Source: Scleroderma bovista (taxonomy: Eukaryota; Basidiomycota; Agaricomycetes; Boletales; Sclerodermataceae). Taken from it: a DNA stretch of 31,660 nt. Each line of letters starts with the position of its first letter. Position 1 is the stretch's first letter. Below, piece after piece: positions 20,409-31,524 of this stretch. Below the pieces are notes generated by a model, which was given only the letters and a program-made list of their open reading frames with translations, made no database searches and was not told the origin of the DNA. The stretch covers positions 1 to 31,660 of the forward strand of contig JAYMGJ010000704.1 in assembly GCA_037178675.1 (NCBI GenBank). The letters are read 5' to 3'. The translations under genes and the position numbers were made by a program.

Positions 20409-21748
20409 ATGTCAGAACTTTCCATTAGAAGGGTTCCCCCATCGCCCATCGTCGACGTGCATACACATGTATATCTGCCACGGTATGCTGCAGAGTTGCG
20501 TGCGCGAAGTTTAGCGCCCCGTATCTTGACCCGTACGGATGCAGACTGCAAATCCGAAGAGCGACTCTTGATTTTGGATGGCGAGCCAGGGTCGGGACGT
20601 CCTGTTGGCCCTCAGGTTGGTTCACAATTTGATAATTCTTCAGCGAAAATCGGTTCATCCCTGGACAGTACTGGGACAGGAAAGAGAAGCTTGAGTTCAT
20701 GAAAAGACATCAAATCGACGTGTCTTTCGTGAGGTTCTGCTTTCTCCAGCTCTTTAGCTCCACTGCCCGCCTGACCCGCTCTTGTTTGTTCGTCTAGCTC
20801 AGCAAATCCTTGGCTTGATTTCCTTCCACCCGATCGTGCACAGACTCTCGCCCAGGCGCTGAACAATGACCTCGAGGAATACTGTACCTCTTCACCCGAT
20901 GCGGATGGCTTTCCCGGATTGAAATCTGTCTACGGTTTCGGGCTACTACCTCTTGTGCCAGAGGGCTCAATTTCTTCGGTTGTCCACACCATCGAGCAGA
21001 TCCAAAGCCTCCCACACTTATCGGGCGTAATCATGGGAACAAAAGGCATTGGTAATGGGCTTGATGACGAGGCGCTAGAACCCGTATGGAAGGCTATTGA
21101 GAAAGCTGGGCTTGTTGTCTTCATTCACCCACATTATGGCGTAGATGGTAAGGCATTCGGTGACAAGCCGAACGGCCATGTACTTCCGTTGGCGCTCGGC
21201 TTCCCATTCGAGACCACAATTGTACGTAGGAATCTTGGTCTGCCCACCATTCCAGTGCTGACGACACTTGTCGTAAGGCCATAACCAGACTTATTTTGGC
21301 AGGCGTCCTGGATCGCTACCCAGACCTTCTTCTCCTTCTGGCACACTCAGGAGGGGCACTTCCTCAATTATCTTCCCGTATTGCCTCATGCATCGCACAC
21401 GACCCTGTGGTGGCGAAAAGATTGAAGCACGACGCACGGTATTACCTTGGAAAACTTTATTTTGACGCTGTTGCATATGGACCTGAGGAACTTGGTTTCG
21501 TGAGCGAGACCATTGGGCGTGCGGAAACCTACAGCTCTACTGGGGGTTCATACAATACAGACCTCGGAAGTGCAAGGATGCTGTTTGGTACCGATCACCC
21601 TTTCTTCCCGCCGCTGAAAGGGAGCCAGAAATGGAAAAGTGTTGAAGATAATCTATCGGCTATTCGGAACGTTCGCAGTTGGAACGTGTCTGCACAGGCG
21701 GCAGTCCTTGGGCTTAATGCCTTGAAATTATTCAACTTGAAGTATTGA
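20409..21748 (+). CDS. ACMSD-type decarboxylase of the amidohydrolase superfamily
   Basis: Probable metal-dependent decarboxylase related to 2-amino-3-carboxymuconate-6-semialdehyde decarboxylase (ACMSD), which diverts the kynurenine-pathway intermediate ACMS away from quinolinate and NAD. Exons 20409-20615, 20669-20733, 20798-21221, 21278-21748, giving 388 aa. Likely metal and catalytic residues of the family are all present: HxH in DVHTHVYLPRY (18 and 20), His in VFIHPHYG (201), His in LLLAHSGG (255) and Asp in FGTDHPFF (338). Splicing restores RPVGPQYWDRKEKLEF and VSSANPWLDFLP. The product ends 23 bp from the end of the quinolinate phosphoribosyltransferase gene (tail-to-tail), which supports a role in this pathway. 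Related superfamily decarboxylases (for example gamma-resorcylate or 5-carboxyvanillate decarboxylases) cannot be excluded from sequence alone. Confidence 0.82.
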
Positions 21749-21771
21749 CGATTCCCCACTACAGTGTCACC

Positions 21772-22910
<1,139 letters not shown>

Positions 22911-23289
22911 TTGTAAAGTGGGAAATGGAAATAGAATAGATTGGCACTGATCCGAACTACTTACGTAATCTTGTGTCCCGTTCCTTCCCGCGTACTCATC
23001 TCGGCGCATGAGGAAATGGGCAAGCTTTCAACGTGTTTCTGACCCATCCTTCACCGCCAATGACTGTCTAGAACTCTACATAATCGAGGTATCAAAAACG
23101 TGCAGAAGTGCCACGCGAAGAAGGACAAGTGTCTGTTAATGTCCAATAGTCCCTATGCATTTTTGTCAATTGATCGATGATCATAGCATCTAGCCTATCT
23201 GGTTTTCGTAAATCGCATTTTAGCTTATCACAGGATACACCTTCATTTCTCTCGTGGGTCTAACGGTGTAGTCATTTTCTAAGCATTTG
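22911..23289. other. Intergenic region; from about 22975 the left part of a degenerate duplication
   Basis: The first 60 bp are the QPRT upstream flank. From about 22975 the sequence resembles the 3' flank of the intact GPI-protein gene (24305-24560): both share GTTTCAACGTGT or a near copy, then CTGACCCATC, CGCAGAA/GTGCAGAAG-like and TAATGTCCAATA blocks in the same order. The part corresponding to the last exon is not recognisable. Confidence 0.55.
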
Positions 23290-23636
23290 ATACTGAATTC
23301 GGAGGACTGAGGTACAGCATCAAAGTGGTCAGTATCCTGAGTAAGGACCCGGAACCCATCACCAACAGGCCACGCAGAGGGCAGAGGATATGACCAAGAC
23401 TTTCGTCGACTATGGTATCAGGCCATCAGGGTTTTGCGGTGAAGATACCAACGAAACAGGTATAAGCTGACGAGGGCATACTGGGTTAGTCGATGGCCAT
23501 GATTCAATCATTGGGTCAGTTCACTTCAAATAGTTTGGACCAGTGGCGGTCTAACCTTGACTGCCATCACTGTATAGGTGATCTGGTAGGCGAGAACAGA
23601 CGAAACGCTCAGGGACACAGCAGCGACGATGCGCAT
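23290..23636 (-). pseudogene. Decayed copy of the Kre9-like GPI-protein gene
   Basis: Truncated duplicate of the gene at 24555-25215. The first exon starts at the ATG at 23636 and encodes MRIVAAVSLSVSSVLAYQI, nearly identical to the signal peptide of the intact gene. A 5-nt net insertion near 23575 then shifts the frame, giving a stop within 40 codons (SQGWTTTGPN of the intact gene becomes out-of-frame). The first intron and second exon remain recognisable at DNA level (the CCAACGAAACAGGTATAAG block in place of TCAACGAAACAAGTAGAAG, and the following CGGAACCCA block), but the Ser/Thr linker and GPI-signal exon are missing. Direct inspection supports a dead copy; percent identity was not calculated. 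Confidence 0.75.
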
Positions 23637-23699
23637 GGTAGAAAAGGGCAAGAAATTTGGCCATGTCATGAGAAGCGAACAGTGGCGAGGTTTGGGACA

Positions 23700-24200
23700 A
23701 ATGCCCAGACTACCCCCCGAAGGGGGGTGGTGTATAGTTGTGCGAAGAGAGGTATCCCGGGCGATCAAATCTGTTTGTCGTCGGACGCCCCTCTCCTAAG
23801 ATCGGGGCCGCGTACAGTACACACAGGGACAGGTAAAGGGGCGGGTTTGGGCGTGCAAAGCTCTCGTCAGGGGGCTTAAACCGCTACCCCGACCGCCGCC
23901 CTTCCGGGGCTGTTTAGGTGAACTACCATCTACCACATACGAGGGGAGTAGGCCGAAGCGTGTGAGCTGGCAGCGACCCGACGCAAGGATGGTCTGAAAA
24001 ACTGGATGAAGGCGGGTGGGGACAAGGAGGGTCAGCGAAGCCAACAGCGCTCGAGGCTGTTCCCACAGGCCAGCCGGGCGAGAACGTCCCTTTCGGGAGC
24101 GCGCCAGCACTTTTCTCGTCCCCGTGCAGCACCACACTGGTACTAGCCAGTGTGGATCCTCTCTTGCCATACCGTTGAGGGTATCCGACGAGTGGCACAG
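23700..24200 (-). ncRNA. Candidate structured non-coding RNA (GC-rich, hairpin-rich element)
   Basis: A GC-rich block, distinct from its AT-richer flanks, with several inverted repeats. The ends pair: AAGAGAGG-T-ATCC at 23745-23757 is complementary, apart from one bulged T, to GGATCCTCTCTT at 24154-24165, enclosing about 420 nt. Inside is a perfect 9-bp hairpin with a 6-nt loop (24132-24155) and a TCCC/GGGA stem (24088-24099) whose loop is GAAA on the minus strand. Just outside lies C6-GAA-G6 (23713-23727), which on the minus strand is a cUUCGg tetraloop. GNRA and UUCG loops favour the minus strand as the RNA. Candidate classes (RNase P, RNase MRP, SRP RNA) were considered, but no conserved core was matched. 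A mobile-element remnant or chance GC-rich repeats remain possible. No convincing protein is encoded. Confidence 0.35.
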
Positions 24201-24554
24201 ATGACTTGTGCAGTAGTCGTACCTACGTCACATAGTTACGACTTACACTAGCGGAGGCAAGCGCTTGGAAAGTCCTCAGCTACGTAGGCTAGATTGACAT
24301 GCGTCCTTGTTCCTTCCGCATACCACAGTGCACGAGGAAATGAGGATGGTTTCAACGTGTCTCTGACCCATCGCTTTTATGTAACACCAAGCAACACCTA
24401 GATTAGCACCACTATCCCCGGAAAAAACATCGACTGTCCAGACAAATTCTGCATAAAAAAGGTCCAAAAGCACGCAGAACTGTTACCAGAACAGGGAACG
24501 AACGTGGGAACAAAGAAAGATCATTAAACTAATGTCCAATAATCCGTAAAATGC
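24201..24554. other. 3' flank of the GPI-protein gene and spacer
   Basis: Right copy of the duplicated flank (from about 24305), with the probable 3' untranslated region of the minus-strand gene. No gene is seen. Confidence 0.45.
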
Positions 24555-25215
24555 TTAGAGTGTAGTGGCGATGAGGGCAGTCAACGCGGCGACGGCAACA
24601 AATAATCCAGACTTGGCATCCACTCCAGGGAGGGCAGCACTGACATTAGTGGGGCTGGTACCCGTGTCTGGGCTGGTGGGGGAGGCCACGGCGGTTGCTG
24701 TCTGGCCCACATTGCTGAGGAACAGAAGGGATGAGATGTGTCAAAGTGATGAACGCAAAATATAACTTACGAATAAGTCTGGCCAGATGAGGTTGTCGTG
24801 GTCGACGAAGATCCGTTAATGTTGAACTGCGAGGACTGAGCAAGTATACTGTTGAGGTGTGTCGCATCCTGGACAAGATTGACACGGAACCCAGCACCAG
24901 TGGGCCACCCGCCACTGGGAGGGTTGCATGTGATGTTGCCAAGAGTACCATCGACGAGGGCGTTGAGGACTTGGTCACCGTTGGGCATTGCACCACCGTT
25001 CTATAGCGGACGTCAACGAAACAAGTAGAAGTTCGCTGAGGCATACTCACCACGTTAGTCAACACGACCGTGAAGTTTTGAGGGTCGGTATCGACGCGTT
25101 GCCACACCAGAATGTTTGGACCAGTGGTGGTCCAACCTTGACTGCCACCAGGGGAGATGACCTGGTAGGCCAAAGCAGACGAAACGCTCAGGAGGACAGC
25201 GGCGATGAAGCGCAT
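24555..25215 (-). CDS. Secreted GPI-anchored Kre9/Knh1-like cell-wall protein
   Basis: Small cell-surface protein of the Ser/Thr-rich GPI-anchored family with a Kre9/Knh1-like N-terminal domain; such proteins are linked to beta-glucan assembly, but this one has no tested role. Exons 25215-25051, 25000-24771, 24714-24555, giving 184 aa. Signal peptide MRFIAAVLLSVSSALA, then YQVISPGGSQGWTTTGPNIL, VWQRVDTDPQNFTVVLTN, NGDQVLNALVDG and CNPPSGGWPTGAGFRVNLV. A Ser/Thr linker (SSSTTTTSSG) follows, and the protein ends in a hydrophobic tail GLFVAVAALTALIATTL preceded by small residues, as expected of a GPI-attachment signal. Several N-x-S/T sites occur. A decayed duplicate lies about 1.6 kb away at 23290-23636. 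Confidence 0.88.
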
Positions 25216-25566
25216 GGTGGAGAAAGACCAGCTGGGTTGAGAGGAAAGAAAAGAGAGTCCGTTTAAACTTTTTGAAAATGCGGCTACAAACCGCCCTGGC
25301 ACGAAAAACCCAGGATCATGTCAAGAAGCGGACAGCCCCATTCCCACGGGGATGCCCTCGACCTCAACCGATCGTTAACTCAACAAGTCTGACGTACAAC
25401 AAACAATTGGCAGTAAGTTGGGAGGATCGAAGTCTAATTGGAGATACCCACCAGAATACAAGGATATCGATGATCAAGCACGTCAGTAACGAAATAGTCA
25501 CTGAGAGACGAACTGGGCCATCCGGATGATCACGAACGACATGCAACAAGTGCCAAGTACGTACAA
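25216..25566. other. Intergenic: promoter of the GPI-protein gene and 3' flank of the Gemin2-like gene
   Basis: This is a 351-bp gap between two minus-strand genes. It has a purine-rich plus-strand segment near the GPI-protein start and no convincing reading frame. Confidence 0.5.
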
Positions 25567-26806
25567 TTAATATGACATCGCAGTTTCAGCGTCCATCCAA
25601 AGATCCTTCTGGCCCCAGAAGCTGGCAATTGCCGTAAATATCATCCAACAAGACGCATCAGAAATTGCACCCGCTGCCTCCACATACTCCGATTTTACGT
25701 CTCTTCGTTTCTTGACGATGCCAAGACATGCCCGAGCGAGGTTACGGAGAAGGCTCATTTCATCTGCTGATACGGTATCTTCTACCTTGGTGAGAAGCGA
25801 AAACATCCATCGTGCGTGGCTGTTCGTGATGACATTCGACGGATCATTCTGATTTTGGAGGTGAATGTTAATCCAGTGTGCAAAATACATGAGAAGGTGG
25901 ATAGACGTTCGCTGTCTGATAGTTAGTAAGAGCCATCGAGACAAGTAGCACGACTTACATGATCAATACCCCGCAACCGACTTGGTGTGACTTCCTGAGA
26001 TGCAATTCCCGTACCATTGGACGGCGCTCGACTATCTTGTGGCGTCGGACAGGCAGCGGGATATCTCTCCAAACAATCCACTATCACCTCAGAGGCCGAA
26101 CTTGAGACATTAAGAAGCTGTCTATCATTCTGAAGAACCCCCGTCGCTTCCTGGGCGGGAACAAAGCTGTTTATTTGGCCTCCATTTCTTGGGAATTCTG
26201 AGAATGGTCGTATATGCTGCGACTGCTTCGACTTTTTGCGCGACGCGGCTCGAGCAGCGGGATCCCATTCTGATTCAGGCTGGCCAGTAAGAAACATCCA
26301 CCAGGCATCGCGATCCTTCTTCTCAGGAATTAATGCTCGGGCTAAGCTTGTTTGATCGACACAGACATATATTGTCGGTTGTCTCAAGTTCTACATGGGG
26401 CCATCAGTATACTCGTCATGACAAGAAGAAAAACCCATCAATGTGTACCGTTCGGAGGTTACGGAAATGACGTTGGAAGGCAGTTCTCCACTTCTCGGAT
26501 GGAAGCGTGTCACAAGGTGCTTTCGCTGAGAAATCTTGGGGAATATGAACTGCTGGCTTCTCGTACGGATTGCGCACCCTTGAAATGTGCGGTAACCGAC
26601 GTGCATCCCGCCTGTACTACACATAGAATCAGCGGTCACCCAGAGTGCATGCAGTCTCACCTGACAAGAAAGAGATACTCCAGCCCATTCGCCGGATCAC
26701 CATTGAAGTCTTCTGGAAGATTGGCCACGGGTAGTATTTGTTTCCCCGGGGCAGGTACATCCAAGTCGGAGTCCTCTAGTTCAGCTCTCTTGCGTTTGTT
26801 TACCAT
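25567..26806 (-). CDS. Gemin2-like (SIP1/Brr1 family) snRNP assembly protein
   Basis: Likely subunit of the SMN complex that loads Sm proteins onto spliceosomal snRNAs. Exons 26806-26661, 26611-26449, 26390-25959, 25911-25567, giving 361 aa. N-terminus: MVNKRKRAELEDSDLDVPAP, then QILPVANLPEDFNGDPANGL, EYLFLVRRDARRLPHISRV and WRTAFQRHFRNLRT. The middle has DAWWMFLTGQPESEWD and basic, Ser-rich sequence. The C-terminal SIP1-type region has SIHLLMYFAHWINIHL, HARWMFSLLTKVEDTVSADE, MSLLRNLARACLGI and CWMIFTAIASFWGQKDLW, which is the pattern that defines Gemin2 (W-x-LL, LR-x-LAR, GQ-DL). It is divergent from the DUF3245 gene with 115 bp between start codons. The family call is firm; the gene is probably essential, by analogy. 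Confidence 0.85.
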
Positions 26807-26921
26807 ACTGTCCTCTGCAGTCGAGTCAGGAGGTGTGATATGGGGGTCGTGGGAAACACCTGACCTTCTAACACAAGTTGGTCCTGCGCAACTGAAGCTA
26901 CGTACTCAGGCAGAAATAACA
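26807..26921. promoter_or_regulatory. 115-bp divergent promoter region
   Basis: All the DNA between the start codons of the Gemin2-like gene (minus) and the DUF3245 gene (plus). No TATA box is seen. Confidence 0.5.
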
Positions 26922-28028
26922 ATGCCCTCAAATCAAGATGATATCGATTCAGAAACCTTGCAAGCACAGATAGACATGTCCATATCTTTCGCTCACAATC
27001 TGGTGACTTCATGGATACAAACGGGCCAGGCAGCTCGATCACACTCAAGCACCACTGACACGGAGCATATATTACAGGAACAGCTCCGTCGACCTCCCAG
27101 GTATGTATGAACACAGTAAAGGATCATAGATGAGTGGTCGTCATGAAAATTTAGATTGGGAGTGGGTGCACCTGTTCCTGCATCTATTTCAGCGAACCAA
27201 GACGTGTCGAAACTACGACATCGACTCACAAAGACCGGAAGGAATACCACGTCTTCATCAGAAATACCGTTGCGCTCGGATGCCAAGTCAGAGGAGGAAG
27301 AAGAAGAAGAAGAAGAAAAAGGCAAAGTAAAGAAACGGTCGATGAAACTCGATCCGTTTGAGCGCAAAAAGCGCAGAAAAATCGAAATTCCCCCCAAAAT
27401 ACCAATATCCAAGACAAATGGACACATACAGGGGATTAATGGGAAGGATAGGAAAGAGGTATTGAAACAAAAAATCTCTAAAGAGAAAGCCAGCCATGGT
27501 CAGAGAGACTCCTCACCCTCGATGGACTTTCATCTAATAATGAACACCCGTGGATTCGCCATCAACAGACAAAAGACCGGCAACTCCGGCGAAGACGACG
27601 ACGACGAATGCAACTGTTGAACGCTTACCACAACAATCGGATTCTCCCAGTTCATCCAAGGCTGTTCGAATTTGCACTCAAGACAACGATGGTACTTCCG
27701 TAGATGTAGCCAGTACGTCGGTTTTAATCTATACGGCACTGTTTGACCTTTCCCATCCCTTGTAGGCCTTGCGGTTCCGGCTCTAAAAAGCTCGATGACG
27801 CCATACATACAACGGTTAGGGGATTCCCCTTCTCTTCCACGCGTGTCTGGGCAACACAGCGCTGCCACTAAGCAAGCTAATGTTTCATTGTTGAATCTTG
27901 ATGGACCGCCGGAAGCGTCAGAGCAGGTCGGCAACTCTGACAGCCCGAATATTTCCAAAAAGCAACGCAAGAGACGCAAGAAAAAGAAGAGGACTATTGG
28001 GACGGGTACCGGCACGGAAACCACTTAA
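26922..28028 (+). CDS. DUF3245-domain protein, highly basic, probably nuclear
   Basis: Fungal DUF3245-type protein of unknown function. Exons 26922-27100, 27155-27498, 27569-27691, 27766-28028, giving 302 aa. The conserved N-terminus reads QAQIDMSISFAHNLVTSWI, then LRRPPR joined by splicing to LGVGAPVPASISANQ. An acidic Glu tract encoded by a GAA/GAG repeat (27290-27320) is followed by KVKKRSMKLDPFERKKRRK, a strong nuclear-localisation candidate. The C-terminal half is Ser/Lys-rich and ends KKQRKRRKKKKRTIGTG. The 70-nt third-exon junction and the 74-nt last intron are the less certain splices; without the first of these the frame ends after an EDDDDECNC tail. The composition suggests nucleolar or RNA-related work, which is inference only. 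Confidence 0.72.
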
Positions 28029-28346
28029 CTGCCACAATAGTACGTAAGAAACAACTCCGCACTTCAATATATTCACCTCGTTTTCGTAGAGCACGCTTTC
28101 CAAAAACGTCGTCCGTGGTAATGTGACCTGTGGTCACCTGCTACGTAGTGTGATCTCATTAATGGTGGTCGGAAAACCCACACTTCAATGCTTCGTGCCC
28201 GTGGACCCTAAAGGGTTTCACCCATGCTGGATTCCATTGAACAAACAGAGCGCTTCAAGGTTGCGTACAAGGATAACGATACGACACCATCCACCCACCG
28301 AGGGAAAGAATACATAAGATGCAATAATTTAGTACCGCACAGTGAT
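28029..28346. other. Intergenic spacer between convergent genes
   Basis: This 318-bp gap lies between the 3' ends of the DUF3245 gene and the Arg/Ser-rich gene. No reading frame of note. Confidence 0.5.
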
Positions 28347-28931
28347 TCACTGTTGCTTTGTCCTTACGGTCCCAGTCCGAACTAATGTCCTTCCGCTGTC
28401 ATAGGATGCCTGCCGCGAGGAATGTCGCGAGGAATATCCCCTAGACTGGCTTCTGCTGGGGTGTCGGTATCGACTGTGGTATGCCGACTGCTGATAGCGG
28501 CTTGGCTTAGGGGATTGAACGGGCGAGGTTGCACAGCGAGTAGCTATGCTCCGAGCCGAGCGCTTAGAGCTGTGGGAGCGGGAACGGCTGTGGGGCCTCA
28601 GTGGTCTGTTTTTCTTTTTCTTTCCAAAGAAAAAGGACAGGCTCAGAGGAGACTTTGCTCCTTTGTTTGATCCACGAGCTGCTCTTATCTTTCTTTTCGC
28701 CTCCCGGACGCGTTTAGCTTCAAGCATCTCGCGTATGCCTTCCTTGCGAAGGGACTCGTTCCCGCTGAACGTAGCACGCCATTTGACGAGCCAGCCGTGT
28801 ACTGTAGATGCCTTTGGCCTACTCCGCTTTCGACCATCTGAGTGATAAAGCTTGAGGGAGGTTAGACATGATTTTAAGCCCATCTCATGAGGCGATATAC
28901 ATACAGCCGACTTCCACTCGATTTGGAACAT
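28347..28931 (-). CDS. Small basic Arg/Ser-rich hypothetical protein
   Basis: Exons 28931-28901 and 28837-28347 (63-nt intron, GTATAT donor, phase 1) give 173 aa. The N-terminal third looks conserved: MFQIEWKSAVYGRKRSRPKA, then VHGWLVKWRATFSGNESLRK and EGIREMLEAKRVREAKRKIR. The WxxK...F.GN.SLR.EGI pattern faintly resembles CsbD-like stress proteins, but that is speculative. The C-terminal half is Arg/Ser/Tyr-rich (RPHSRSRSHSSKRSARS and similar), like RS domains of splicing factors, with a Lys run (FFFGKKKKN). Location is probably nuclear or RNA-associated by composition. No named family is recognised. Confidence 0.6.
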   Translation of the reverse strand: MFQIEWKSAVCISPHEMGLKSCLTSLKLYHSDGRKRSRPKASTVHGWLVKWRATFSGNESLRKEGIREMLEAKRVREAKRKIRAARGSNKGAKSPLSLSFFFGKKKKNRPLRPHSRSRSHSSKRSARSIATRCATSPVQSPKPSRYQQSAYHSRYRHPSRSQSRGYSSRHSSRQASYDSGRTLVRTGTVRTKQQ

Positions 28932-29272
28932 GTATTACAGCAGACTGATCCGTGTATCAGAGGATGGCAGAGATAGTGGTGGGGTTTGTTTACTGGCAGA
29001 AGGCATCACCTTTATTTATCTACTCACACATTAATGACCTGTTATGGGCGGGAAAAGCCGAGGCTCCCAGCGGATTCGGACCCTCCGTTCCAATCACCTC
29101 GTGTCATCGGACTTGCTGTACAGTCCCCTCCAACGTTTTTTTGGCCTTGGACAACATTGCGACCTACGTGCAACGTGGTACGTGCTCTGATCCTGTGTTT
29201 TTTATGGCGCCTCGTGGTAACCAGCGCATAGTGAGTCACTCGTAGTCGAGCGCTGAAACGTTGAACGTCGAC
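28932..29272. other. Intergenic region
   Basis: Upstream flank of the Arg/Ser-rich gene. Short open frames on both strands lack domain signatures and were not called. Confidence 0.4.
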
Positions 29273-29503
29273 ATGTCTGACATCGCACCAGCACCAGCGC
29301 ACCAGACGACATGGGGGCTCAGGGCTGTGGCACTCAGAGAACGTGCCTTCCAATCGAAGGTGTGGGGCTGCGGAATCTTACTCTGAGCCTCTGTCGAACT
29401 CGATTAGCTGGCCACCTTATCAAGGCGTTTCACCGCACTAGTGTTGGCAAACAGCACGACATATCAGTTGTCCTTTGGGCCATACTTGGGAACACCAACA
29501 TAG
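29273..29503 (+). CDS. Possible very small hypothetical protein
   Basis: Tentative two-exon model 29273-29359 and 29408-29503, 60 aa: MSDIAPAPAHQTTWGLRAVA, then after a 48-nt intron (GTGTGG donor, TTAG acceptor) LATLSRRFTALVLANSTTYQ. The reading frame looks protein-like and the phases fit, but the donor is weak and no family is recognised. A different frame stays open to 29649. This may be a fragment of a longer or decayed gene. Confidence 0.25.
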
Positions 29504-31524
29504 AAGTTGTGGCCACCCAAATGTTATGTCCCTGGCCTGCGCTTCCGTGGGAAAATCCCGATACGGGCAGGTCTTTTCGATTGCTTGTTGATCATGGCCT
29601 GGACAGCGCGGATGAGAGGGTGTTCGGAACAGTCTTCCATACCGAGTGACCTTGCCCAGAATTGCAGCAGACGGTTAAGTTAGAAACCTGACAACCTTCC
29701 TGTCTTGTGTTCAGTGACGAAATGAAATGAAATAAAAATACGGCCGACTACGCTATACAAAGCTAGTGCAGCAGTCTGTCGTTGTATCACATGTTCAGGG
29801 TCATAACTATTACCCTGCATCTACATTACATGTGTAGTTCTCTGGTTCCTTCCGCGGTCTCTGTGGGGTCTTCATATTATTACTCTCTAGCGAACCCGAA
29901 ATTCATGCACTACATACTTCAATACTCCAGTCAGGGATTAGTAACGGGTGGGTTCTCAACTTCCCAATCACATCAGTACGAAGGGAAATGCTGCTTGGAG
30001 GATCGATCGGTCTATCGGCTTTCCTGTCACCCTGGCCTTGGGACTCTCTGGCGGAGGAAATACTTGCTTCGCGAGGTTGGACTAGGCAGCCCCAATTGGA
30101 GACTCCAAGGAATTCCCTCCACCGCGTTATTAGAGCACACACGGGGGTTGTGCCTTGGTCACATTGGCCGTCCAGTAGTCGTTTGGTGCTTTCTTCCCAG
30201 CGATATTCACTCTTGGCCTCATCTCGCTTTGTAGACCGATGGTCTACTCTCCATGCAATAGTTTCCTGTGGCTGAGCCCTGTCATACATTTTTTGATCGG
30301 CAACATCGATGCAATCTCGAACATTGGAAACATACTACAGAGCCTTGCGCAAGCTGTCAATCAAATGATACGGTAAAAGCTTATTACAATTGTCAATCTA
30401 TATTTATGGCACAACTCATTGCAGTATTGTGACGATGGTTGGCATTTTGACACCCCAGGTTGCTTTCCATTTTCATGGTGATACTGATCACACCTCTACA
30501 GAAATTCATGAGATGCTCGGTTAACTAGATTCATGCGGCCGGTGGTGATTCGGTATGATAAACCATAAGCAGGCTTCGGGCTTGAAGAGGTCTTGTTGGC
30601 GCTACCAGAAATAAAGAAAACGGACTTACGACTGTCTAGTCGACTGCACCGGCAACACTGGCATTCAACCTGAGGTGACTAAGCACGACCATTTCTCTGC
30701 CCCCAACCGGTTGTGCAAGGAGCTTCATGTTCGCTTCGCCGCTCCAACATGTAGGTAAGAATGCTGAGCAAGCACGAGACCCCAGTGTGTTTCAAAGCAT
30801 TTAGGTGTTCGGAGCAGGCATCGTTCAAATCCGTACAAAACAGAGCTGCTTAGATTGGATGGCAGTGCCACTGGATAAATGAGGTACGTCCTGTCCGCAA
30901 ACACTGCATCCATTCTAAACACCAAGGTACTCAATGTCAATCGACGCCTGGGTAATACCCCTTCTGTATTTTGACCACTGTCTGAGGTGGGTTGACTCGG
31001 ACACGGTTACTCTGACTGCCGTTCGCTAGGGCATAACGAGCGTTAAATCCGTCTGAGTATCCAAATACGGCCAGAAACGTGGCTTGTAAGTCCAAATCAA
31101 GCAGGGGACCTGCACAGGATCAGAGTGGTAACTTTCCCCGGACAGGCGCACCGAGCGTGCTCCTACTCACCCCTGGCTAACTCCTGTGGTCTCTGAAAAT
31201 ATTCACCGTTATTTCGGCTTATGGCCACGAGGTGGCGGTGGGCGCGTCGCATCCAGCGTTTCCTTTTCTGGGCGATGTCTGTCACCGTCACCGGTTTTCC
31301 ACTCCGTCTCTACGAGCATTACTGGCTGTGAATGAACGATACAGCACACCGCCATCACACTCTCGCGAGCCCTGCTATCCATGGTGGACACGGCTACTCG
31401 CTCCTCCGAGCCGTATACGGTGCATTTCTCGTCCGCTGCAGTACGGTAGTACAAAACGGAGGATGTTTTGGTGCGAGGTGCTCTGGACATTCTCCCAGGA
31501 ATTCGGGGTCGATAGTCTAGAACC
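29504..31524. other. Gene-poor 2-kb region
   Basis: No gene can be supported. Open frames on both strands (for example plus 29782-30234, minus 30289-29903, minus 31640-31209) overlap each other, lack recognisable motifs and do not splice into a better product. The region is AT-richer in places (30290-30480). No tRNA-like B box, terminal repeats or transposase fragments were recognised. Confidence 0.4.

Noticed and set aside
23745..24165. Identification of the GC-rich element as RNase P, RNase MRP or SRP RNA
   Set aside because: I compared conserved core motifs from memory and found only loose resemblances (a GGAACAG-like and an ACAGAUU-like string) in the wrong context. Not enough to name a class.
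23745..24165. GC-rich element as a MITE with terminal inverted repeats
   Set aside because: The 12-bp end pairing could be read as terminal repeats, but no target-site duplication is visible just outside them and no second copy occurs in the window.
23796..24170. Minus-strand open frame of 124 codons in the GC-rich block
   Set aside because: It is Arg/Pro/Cys-rich as expected for any frame in GC-rich structured DNA, has no motif, and lies in the hairpin-rich element. It looks non-coding.
29782..30289. Overlapping frames on both strands
   Set aside because: Neither strand shows a domain, plausible splicing or codon pattern that separates it from the other; likely chance.
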